A stretch of DNA of 64,000 nt from Actinomadura sp. NBRC 104425 (GTDB lineage Bacteria > Actinomycetota > Actinomycetes > Streptosporangiales > Streptosporangiaceae): NCBI RefSeq assembly GCF_030269545.1, contig NZ_BSTN01000001.1, positions 327,204 through 391,203 on the forward strand, given 5' to 3'. Both the position numbers and the translations under genes were made by a program. The notes beneath the pieces were generated by a model that saw only the letters and a program-made list of their open reading frames with translations, ran no database searches and was not told where the DNA came from. Shown here piece after piece: positions 57,776 through 64,000 of this stretch; the first letter of the stretch is position 1, and every line of letters starts with the position of its first letter.

Positions 57776-59497
57776 GTGAGGGCCGCGCCGAAGACGCCGC
57801 GGAGCACGACGCGGCGCACCGGGCCCGACGGGGAGGAGCCGCCGGACGCCTCGTCCTCGCACTCGTCCACGTCCTCCATGTCCTCGTCCGCGTCCCGGGC
57901 GCGGGCCCTGGCCGGGCGGGTGCGCGCGCTGTCGTGGCGGCAGATCGGGCCCTGGACGCTGCGGACGGGCCGCCGCGCCGCGGAGGCCGCCGTACGCGGC
58001 GCGGTGCAGGTCGGGCGCGCGCTGCGGCCCTCGGCCGTGTGGGCGTCGGCGCGCCGCCACCCGGCCTTCGCCATGCTGCTGGCCCTCGCGGGGCTGCTGC
58101 GCATCGTGACGTTGATCGGCTACCAGCCGGCCCTGTTCTTCAACGACAGCTTCGACTACCTGCACGTGGCGATGAAGCCGTACCCGCACCCGCTGCGGCC
58201 GGACGGGTACTCCTTCATGCTGCTCGCGCTCAAGCCGCTGCACAGCTTCGCGCTGGTGGCGGCCGTCCAGCACGCGATGGGGCTGGCGACGGGCGTGATG
58301 ATCTACACCCTGCTGCGGAACCGGTTCCGGCTGCCCGGCTGGGGCGCCGCGCTGGCCGCCGCTCCCCCGCTGCTGGACGCCTACACCGTCCAGCTCGAGC
58401 ACCTGGTGCTGTCGGACACGCTGTTCACCTTCCTGGTGATGTGCGCGGTGACGCTGCTGCTGTGGCGGGACCGGCACACCCCGAAGATGGCCGCGGCGGT
58501 GGGGCTGCTGATCGGCCTGGCCTGGCTGACCCGCTCGGTGGGCCTGCCGGTGCTGCTCGGCGTGCTGGTGTTCCTGCTGATCCGGCGCACCGGCTGGCGG
58601 CTGCTGGCGGTGATGCTGGCCGCGTGCATGCTGCCGGTGGTGGCCTACATGGGCTGGTTCAAGGCCGAGCACGGCAAGTTCGCCATCACCGAGAGCAACG
58701 GCATCTTCCTGTACGCGCGGGTCTACAAGTTCGCCGACTGCCACAAGATCAACCCGCCGGTGCAGGAGATGCCGCTGTGCACCGAGCCGGAGAACCGGCT
58801 GCCCAACTCCCAGGACGGCATCTGGAACGCCGCGTCCCCGCTCAACCGGTACCCGGGCCAGCGGTTCAGTCCCGAGCAGAACGCCACCGCCAACGACTAC
58901 TCCAAGCGGGCGATCCTGTCCCAGCCGCTGGACTACCTGCGCGTGGTGGCCTACGACTTCTTCCGTGTCTTCCGGTGGAAGCGCACGGTGTTCCCGGACC
59001 GGGCCACCTACCAGCAGTACGAGTTCGGCGAGACGTCCACGGCGCTGCCGAACTGGCGGATGGACAACGACACCACGGCCGCCGATGAGGCGGTCGCCTA
59101 CGAGCGCGGCCGCGCCCGGCCCCGGGTGGTCGAGCCGTTCGCCGGGGTGATCCGCGGCTACCAGGACGTGTTCTACCTGCGCGGCACCATGGTCGGCGTC
59201 ATCCTGCTGGTCGGCCTGGCCGGGGTGGCCGCGATGTGGCGCCGGGTGGGCGGCGCGGCGTTCCTGCCGTGGACGCTGGCGACCGGGCTGCTGCTGGCGC
59301 CCGCCGCGACGGCCGAGTTCGACTACCGGTACGTCCTGCCGTCGGTGCCGCTGGCGTGCCTGGCGGCCGGCCTGGCGTTCGCGCCCGAGACGCGGGCGCG
59401 GCTGGCGGGCCTGGTGCGGCGCCGCACCGCCGAGCCCGCCGAGCGGACCGGTCCCGAGCTGATCGAGGAGAAGGTCCCCGAGGTCGCCGCCAAGTGA
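57776..59497 (+). CDS. multi-span GT-C-like membrane protein, third copy
   Basis: A 573-aa protein with a disordered Ser/Arg-rich N-terminus (1-75), then about 10-11 helices from residue 95. First outer loop: LFFNDSFDYLHVAM, with Asp residues as in GT-C enzymes. Long outer loop about 300-460 with EMPLCTEPENRLP. GTG 57776 is used, with GGAG upstream. Divergent from the GT2 synthase, which may supply its donor. Acceptor unknown. Confidence 0.65.
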   Translation: MRAAPKTPRSTTRRTGPDGEEPPDASSSHSSTSSMSSSASRARALAGRVRALSWRQIGPWTLRTGRRAAEAAVRGAVQVGRALRPSAVWASARRHPAFAMLLALAGLLRIVTLIGYQPALFFNDSFDYLHVAMKPYPHPLRPDGYSFMLLALKPLHSFALVAAVQHAMGLATGVMIYTLLRNRFRLPGWGAALAAAPPLLDAYTVQLEHLVLSDTLFTFLVMCAVTLLLWRDRHTPKMAAAVGLLIGLAWLTRSVGLPVLLGVLVFLLIRRTGWRLLAVMLAACMLPVVAYMGWFKAEHGKFAITESNGIFLYARVYKFADCHKINPPVQEMPLCTEPENRLPNSQDGIWNAASPLNRYPGQRFSPEQNATANDYSKRAILSQPLDYLRVVAYDFFRVFRWKRTVFPDRATYQQYEFGETSTALPNWRMDNDTTAADEAVAYERGRARPRVVEPFAGVIRGYQDVFYLRGTMVGVILLVGLAGVAAMWRRVGGAAFLPWTLATGLLLAPAATAEFDYRYVLPSVPLACLAAGLAFAPETRARLAGLVRRRTAEPAERTGPELIEEKVPEVAAK

Positions 59498-59533
59498 CGG
59501 CAGGCCGCAGCCGGGCGGCGGCGCGGGGCGCGG

Positions 59534-59836
59534 CTACCAGGCGTGCAGGCGGCGGAGGCGGAACACGATCTCCAGGTCGTCCCTGGCGGCGGTGCGGGAC
59601 TCGGCCCGTTCCCGCCGCCGCGCCCCGGGGAAGGTCTTGACGTTCTGGCAGCGGCACCGCGGGCAGACGTGGTCGAGCCAAGGCGTGGTGCAAGGATGCC
59701 CCTCGTGGGAATACACCACCACCTCGCCGCCGTGGGCGTCGGCGGTATGGACCACCTCGAACTCCTCACGCCAGGTGGTCAGGCAGTTGAGGCATTCGTA
59801 GACCCAACTCTCGTGGCTGGACCATGTGTCGTGCAC
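59534..59836 (-). CDS. small conserved zinc-ribbon-like protein
   Basis: A 100-aa protein with a CLNC and a CPRC pair (SWVYECLNCLTTWREE ... DHVCPRCRCQNVKT), a likely zinc ribbon. Similar small proteins of this type occur in actinomycetes; the function is unknown. GTG 59836 follows GGAGGTGGGGG. No obvious link to the GT-C genes around it. Confidence 0.7.
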   Translation of the reverse strand: MHDTWSSHESWVYECLNCLTTWREEFEVVHTADAHGGEVVVYSHEGHPCTTPWLDHVCPRCRCQNVKTFPGARRRERAESRTAARDDLEIVFRLRRLHAW

Positions 59837-59988
59837 AGGCCCCCACCTCCCCGGTGAACGCCACATCGCGTCCGGGACAGCCGGTGTGTCGGGCGACGCG
59901 GTGCATGATTGAACATTCCCCGCCGACGGCGTTTGCACCGTGCCGGGCGGCGTCGGTGCGTGCGTCAGCGCTCATGTCCGTGCTGCGG

Positions 59989-60861
59989 TCAGGGCGCGCC
60001 GTGCCGCTTGGCCGCGACGACCGCGTCGTACACCTCCCGCCGGGGCACTCCGGCGGCCTTGGCGACCTCGCCGATGGCCTGCTTGCGGGGCGTTCCGGCG
60101 GCCTCGCGGGCGGCGACCTCGGCGGCCAGGTCGGCCGGGTCGGCGGTGCCGTCCGGCTCGGGCGTGCCGCCGACGACCAGGGTGATCTCGCCGCGCACCC
60201 CGTCCGCCGCCCACGCCGCCAGCTCGCCGAGCGTGCCGCGCCGCACCTCCTCGAAGGTCTTGGTCAGCTCGCGGCAGACGGCGGCGGGCCGATCGGCGCC
60301 GAACGCCTCGGCCATCGCCTCCAGCGTGGCGGCCAGCCGGTGCGGGGCCTCGAAGAACACCATGGTGCGCGGCTCGGCGGCCAGCGCCGCCAGGCGCCGC
60401 GCCCGCTCCCCGGGGCGGCGCGGCGCGAACCCCTCGAAGCAGAACCGGTCGGTCGGCAGCCCCGACACCACCAGGGCGGTCGTCACCGCGGACGGCCCGG
60501 GCAGCACGGTGACCGGCACGCCCTCGGCCACGGCCGCGCGGACCAGCCGGTAGCCGGGGTCGGAGACGCCGGGCAGGCCCGCGTCGGTGACCACCAGCAC
60601 ATCCCGTCCGGCCAGCAGCTCGGCGAGCAGCTCGGCGGCGCGGGCGCGCTCGTTCTGGTCGTAGTAGGACACCACCCGCGCGCGCGTCTCGACGCCGAGG
60701 TCGGCGGCCAGCCGGCGCAGCCGCCGGGTGTCCTCGGCCGCGATGATCTGCGCGTCGGCCAGTGCGGCGCGCAGCCGCGGCGACGCGTCGTCGGCCCGTC
60801 CGATGGGCGCCGCGGCCAGCCGCAGGGTGCCCGTCGCGCCGCCCGTCTCGTTCCCCGTCAC
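59989..60861 (-). CDS. rsmI: 16S rRNA (C1402-2'-O) methyltransferase RsmI
   Basis: A 290-aa tetrapyrrole-methylase-fold enzyme. Seen: [58 protein letters not shown] and [11 protein letters not shown] 60861 starts the conserved core. It is divergent from the protein mannosyltransferase gene, a conserved actinobacterial pairing. Confidence 0.94.
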   Translation of the reverse strand: MTGNETGGATGTLRLAAAPIGRADDASPRLRAALADAQIIAAEDTRRLRRLAADLGVETRARVVSYYDQNERARAAELLAELLAGRDVLVVTDAGLPGVSDPGYRLVRAAVAEGVPVTVLPGPSAVTTALVVSGLPTDRFCFEGFAPRRPGERARRLAALAAEPRTMVFFEAPHRLAATLEAMAEAFGADRPAAVCRELTKTFEEVRRGTLGELAAWAADGVRGEITLVVGGTPEPDGTADPADLAAEVAAREAAGTPRKQAIGEVAKAAGVPRREVYDAVVAAKRHGAP

Positions 60862-60965
60862 CCCACCATTGTCCCGTCCGCCGCCCCGCGGCCGGGACGC
60901 CGACCTGACCACACAGGGTTCGCCATGCAACCATCGGGTTACCGTCCCGCCCGTACCATGGCGGA

Positions 60966-62639
60966 ATGGCGATGACGGATGTGGCACCGGCCCGGGCCTC
61001 CGGCGAACCGCGGAGGACACCCTCGCTGCGCAACCGGCTGTCCCCGCCGGTTCCGGGAAGCGCCCTGCTGGGATGGCTGGGCCCGCTGCTGGTGACCGCG
61101 TTCGCCGCCTTCCTGCGCTTCGACCGGCTGGGCGTGCCCAAGGCGGTGGTCTTCGACGAGACCTACTACGCCAAGGACGCGCTGTCGCTGCTGAAGTTCG
61201 GCTGGGAGCACAGCACCGTCAAGGACGCCGACAAGCTCCTCATCCAGGACCCGAACGCGAACATCTGGGCGGAGGGGCCGTCGTTCGTCGCCCATCCCCC
61301 GGGCGGCAAGTGGATGATCGCCATCGGCGAGTGGCTGTTCGGCGCCACGCCGTTCGGGTGGCGGTTCATGCCCGCGCTGTTCGGCACGCTGGCGGTGCTG
61401 GTGCTGTGCCGGGTGGCCCGCAGGATGACCGGCTCCACCCTGCTGGGCTGCGCCGCCGGGCTGCTGCTGGCGCTGGACGGGCTGCAGTTCGTCACCAGCC
61501 GGGCCGCGCTGCTGGACGTCTTCGTGCAGTTCTGGATCATCGCCGCGTTCGCGTGCCTGGTGAACGACCGGTTCCGATCCCGCGCGCAGCTGGCCGACCG
61601 GATCAGCGCGCAGGGCGGCCCGGACGCCGGGTCCCCCTTCGGACCGTTCCTGGTGCACGGGTGGCGGATCGCCGCCGGGGTGTGCCTGGGCATGGCCTGC
61701 GCCACCAAGTGGACCGGCGTGTTCTACGTCGCCGCGTTCGGGCTCATGGTGCTGTTCTGGGACTTCGGCGCCCGCCGCGCGGCGGGCGTGCCCCGGCCGC
61801 TGGCCGGCACGATGCTGCTGACGGCCGGCTTGGCCTTCGTGCAGCTGGTGGTCGTGGCGGCGGTCACCTACCTGGCGTCCTGGTGGGGCTGGATCTTCCG
61901 GCCGGGCGGCTGGGGGCGCGGCGAGGTCGCCGGCAACCCGCTGCTGCGCCCGATCGAGGCGCTGCCGGATCTGTGGCACTACCACGCCGAGATGTGGAAC
62001 TTCCACAACGGGCTGGACGCCAAGCACCCGTACCAGTCGTGGCCGTGGGACTGGCCGATACTGCGCCGTCCCGTGGCGTTCTTCTACACCGAGCCCAAGG
62101 GGGCCTGCGGCGAGGCCGTCCGCTGCTCGCGGGAGATCCTCGGCATCGGCACGCCCGCGCTGTGGTGGGGCGGGCTCATCGCCCTCGTGGTGGCCGTGGG
62201 GCTGTGGCTGGTGGCGCGGGACTGGCGGGCGGGCGCCGTCCTGCTGGGGTACCTGGCGGGCTGGCTGACCTGGTTCCCCAACGCCTTCGGCGACCGCACG
62301 ATGTTCCTCTTCTACACGACCCCGGTGATCCCGTTCATGGTGCTGGCGGTGGTGCTGACGCTGGGCGTGCTCATCGGGCCGCAGCCGACGCGGGCCGCCG
62401 CGCTGACCCACCTGCCCCGGTTGTACGGGACGGCGGCGGCCGCCCCCGCGGAGACCGCGGCGAAGATCGGCGGGGTGCTGGCCCGGATGGAGACGCGCCG
62501 CATGGTGGGGGCGGCCATCGCGGGCGCGTTCGTGCTGGTGGTGCTGGCGAACTTCGCCTACTTCTACCCGGTGCTGGCGGCGAAGGTGATCTCGTACGAC
62601 GAGTGGCACGCCCGGATCTGGTTCAAGGACTGGATCTGA
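60966..62639 (+). CDS. pmt: protein O-mannosyltransferase (GT39, dolichyl-phosphate-mannose type)
   Basis: A 557-aa membrane GT-C enzyme that moves mannose from polyprenyl-P-mannose to Ser/Thr of secreted proteins. The catalytic loop is FDETYYAKD after helix 1; LALDGLQFVTSRAALLD and WVTFFPNA-like WLTWFPNAFGDRTMFLFYT are typical. About 10-11 helices. The GT2 synthase at 55851 may feed it. ATG 60966; 104 bases separate it from rsmI. Confidence 0.93.
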   Translation: MAMTDVAPARASGEPRRTPSLRNRLSPPVPGSALLGWLGPLLVTAFAAFLRFDRLGVPKAVVFDETYYAKDALSLLKFGWEHSTVKDADKLLIQDPNANIWAEGPSFVAHPPGGKWMIAIGEWLFGATPFGWRFMPALFGTLAVLVLCRVARRMTGSTLLGCAAGLLLALDGLQFVTSRAALLDVFVQFWIIAAFACLVNDRFRSRAQLADRISAQGGPDAGSPFGPFLVHGWRIAAGVCLGMACATKWTGVFYVAAFGLMVLFWDFGARRAAGVPRPLAGTMLLTAGLAFVQLVVVAAVTYLASWWGWIFRPGGWGRGEVAGNPLLRPIEALPDLWHYHAEMWNFHNGLDAKHPYQSWPWDWPILRRPVAFFYTEPKGACGEAVRCSREILGIGTPALWWGGLIALVVAVGLWLVARDWRAGAVLLGYLAGWLTWFPNAFGDRTMFLFYTTPVIPFMVLAVVLTLGVLIGPQPTRAAALTHLPRLYGTAAAAPAETAAKIGGVLARMETRRMVGAAIAGAFVLVVLANFAYFYPVLAAKVISYDEWHARIWFKDWI

Positions 62640-62640
62640 G

Positions 62641-62659
62641 GCCCGGCCCGCGTCCGGGC
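62641..62659. terminator. short hairpin between convergent pmt and DUF305 genes
   Basis: GCCCGG (62641-62646) and CCGGGC (62654-62659) form a six-base stem in the 39-base gap. Weak terminator candidate for either gene. Confidence 0.3.
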
Positions 62660-62678
62660 GTGCCGTCCCGCCTCGGCG

Positions 62679-63305
62679 CTACTGCTTGAGCAGGGTCGTC
62701 ATCTCGTCGATCTCGGCCTGCTGGGTCTTGATGATCGACGCGGCGAGGTTCTTGGCGGCCGGGTCGGCGCCCTTGGCCTGCTCCTGCCGGGCCATGGCGA
62801 CCGCGCCCTCATGATGCTCGATCATCATGGTGAGGAACGCGCGGTCCATGCGTTCGCCCGTCAGACCGCTGAGCTTGCGCATCTGCTCGGCGGTCATCAT
62901 GCCGTGCATGGCGGCGCCGTGCGCTTCGTGCCCGCTGTGGCCGCCGTCGCCGCTGGTGCCCATGGCGTCGTCCTCGGCCGGCACTTCGGCGCCCCAGGCG
63001 CGCAGCCACGTGGTCATGGTTTCGATCTCGGGCGACTGGGCCTTCGCGATCTGCCGGGCGAGCCGTTCGATCTGCGGGTCCTTGGTCTTGCCGATGACGA
63101 TCCGGGTCATCTCCACGGCCTGTCGGTGGTGCGGGATCATCATCTGCGCGAACGTGACGTCCTGCGCGTTGTGCCGCGCCGTGGCGGACGCGGTCGCCGG
63201 CCCGCTCGCCGGGGCGGCCGCACCGTCCGCGCCGCCGTCGTCCCCGCCGCAGGCGGCCGTGCCGATCAGAACGATCGCGGCGATCACCGCGAACTTCGTT
63301 TTCAA
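62679..63305 (-). CDS. DUF305 family lipoprotein (His-Met-rich)
   Basis: A 208-aa secreted lipoprotein (lipobox GTAAC, Cys19). It has two DUF305 four-helix units marked by MMIPHHRQAVEM (about 62) and MMIEHHEGAVAMA (about 165), joined by a Gly/His-rich linker (GHSGHEAHGAAMHGMM). The paired His-His and Met residues suggest metal, possibly copper, binding. TTG 63305 is used because GGAGAG is seven bases upstream. The next gene is 89 bases away. Confidence 0.83.
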   Translation of the reverse strand: MKTKFAVIAAIVLIGTAACGGDDGGADGAAAPASGPATASATARHNAQDVTFAQMMIPHHRQAVEMTRIVIGKTKDPQIERLARQIAKAQSPEIETMTTWLRAWGAEVPAEDDAMGTSGDGGHSGHEAHGAAMHGMMTAEQMRKLSGLTGERMDRAFLTMMIEHHEGAVAMARQEQAKGADPAAKNLAASIIKTQQAEIDEMTTLLKQ

Positions 63306-63394
63306 CTCGTTCTCTCCTTGCCGGATGAGCTGGTGAAGGGCATGCGGAAAGCGCGCTCGGCACCGGGAGGACCCCGGTACCGGCGTGCGGCCTG

Positions 63395-63805
63395 TCACAG
63401 CCTCAGCACGGAGAGCCGGTAGATGTCGGGCGGCCGCTCCCGGGGCGGCCCCCGGCGCGGCGCCGTGCGGCCGTGCGCCGCCCGCAGCGGCAGCAGGGCG
63501 ACCGGACGCGCCGCCACGGCGACCAGCAGCAGCGCGACCGTCAGGAGGGCGAAGCACACGGTGCCCGCCGAGCAGCCCGCCAGGTGCCCGGCATTGTGCA
63601 CCGGCCCGGCGGTGTCATGGCGGTCGCCCGCGGCGTGGACCTTCGCCGGCGCCGGCGGGTGAGCCGCCGGCACGGACAGCGGCACGGAGACGTGCACGGG
63701 GGACGGGGAGGCGGTGACGCCGTGCATCATGAACAGCCCGGCGAGCAGCCCCAGGCCCAGCAGCGTCAGCAGGACGCTGCGCGGCGACGGCCCCGATCCC
63801 CTCAC
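63395..63805 (-). CDS. DUF6153-like small membrane protein
   Basis: A 136-aa protein with one helix near residues 10-30, a Pro/His-rich outer segment (HDTAGPVHNAGHLAGCSAG) and a second helix about 80-105. DUF6153-like proteins often sit beside DUF305; a metal-related role is inferred from the neighbour and the His residues, not known. GTG start at 63805. Confidence 0.6.
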   Translation of the reverse strand: MRGSGPSPRSVLLTLLGLGLLAGLFMMHGVTASPSPVHVSVPLSVPAAHPPAPAKVHAAGDRHDTAGPVHNAGHLAGCSAGTVCFALLTVALLLVAVAARPVALLPLRAAHGRTAPRRGPPRERPPDIYRLSVLRL

Positions 63806-63851
63806 GGCGTCCCACTCTAGTGCGTGTGCCCGCCGTCACGCTCGGCGACCG

Positions 63852-64000
63852 TCAGACCCGGGCGGCCTGCGGGCGGACGGGCTCGGGCGGCCTGCGGGCG
63901 AACGTCCGGCGGCCCAGCAGGCAGCATGCGAGCGCGAGCGCCCCGCCGGCCACCGCTCCGGCGAACGCGCCGGGCACTCCGGCGAGGTCCTGCCCGAGCC
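63852..64000 (-). CDS. partial membrane protein, probably C-terminal end of an MFS-type transporter
   Basis: A minus-strand frame enters from the right edge and stops at 63852. The last 48 residues contain a hydrophobic helix (FAGAVAGGALALACCLLG) and a basic tail ARRPPEPVRPQAARV. Only the C-terminus is present, so the family is a guess. Confidence 0.45.
   Translation of the reverse strand, partial: LGQDLAGVPGAFAGAVAGGALALACCLLGRRTFARRPPEPVRPQAARV

Overview
The window is high-GC, densely coded bacterial chromosome with no insertion sequence, phage gene or CRISPR array seen. Frequent GTG starts, 4-base GTGA/ATGA gene overlaps and the housekeeping set (mfd, mazG, a SurA-type lipoprotein, glmU-prs-rplY-pth, ispE, ksgA, an Rpf-type factor, tatD, rsmI next to a protein mannosyltransferase) point to an actinomycete. 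Thermomonosporaceae/Actinomadura-like is my best guess, not proven by sequence alone.

Layout. (1) 0-5.2 kb: mazG, SurA-like lipoprotein and mfd on the minus strand. (2) 5.2-7.4 kb: three 39-bp dyad repeats, a possible 62-codon leader ORF and a DHA2-type efflux pump. (3) 7.5-36.1 kb: a large cell-surface glycopolymer locus. It carries a methyltransferase; an APS kinase fused to a degenerate ATP-sulfurylase domain; a TauE/SafE exporter; a cytidylyltransferase / CDP-alcohol phosphotransferase / cytidylyltransferase trio; a flippase; a Wzz-like protein; two GT4 glycosyltransferases; two large secreted paralogues; a DUF4352 lipoprotein; a beta-helix protein; an O-antigen-ligase-type polymerase; rmlC, rmlD, rmlB and rmlA; cysN, cysD and cysQ; and a WcaJ-like priming transferase. 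(4) 36.3-41.1 kb: pth, rplY, prs, glmU and tRNA-Gln, all minus strand. (5) 41.5-45 kb: acyl desaturase plus TetR regulator with tandem operators, and a divergent tam/tamR pair with three operators. (6) 45-52 kb: ABC-F ATPase, ispE, a GH26-like lipoprotein, ksgA, an Rpf-type lytic lipoprotein and tatD, minus strand. (7) 52-62.6 kb: a membrane-glycosylation region with three multi-span GT-C-like proteins, a GT2 polyprenyl-phosphate sugar synthase, a small zinc-ribbon protein, rsmI and the protein O-mannosyltransferase. (8) 62.7-64 kb: DUF305 lipoprotein, a DUF6153-like membrane protein and the tail of a probable transporter.

How the genes fit together. WcaJ-like priming, dTDP-rhamnose synthesis (RmlABCD), two GT4 enzymes, flippase, Wzz-like length control and a polymerase/ligase make a complete Wzx/Wzy-style route to a rhamnose-containing surface polymer. 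In the same locus cysD/cysN make APS, the APS kinase makes PAPS and cysQ removes PAP, while PAPS reductase (cysH) and sulfite reductase are absent. This suggests PAPS is made for sulfation of the polymer; no sulfotransferase is recognised inside the window, so this remains a hypothesis. The locus sits between pth and mfd, which in many actinobacteria lie much closer together, as if inserted into a conserved housekeeping string.
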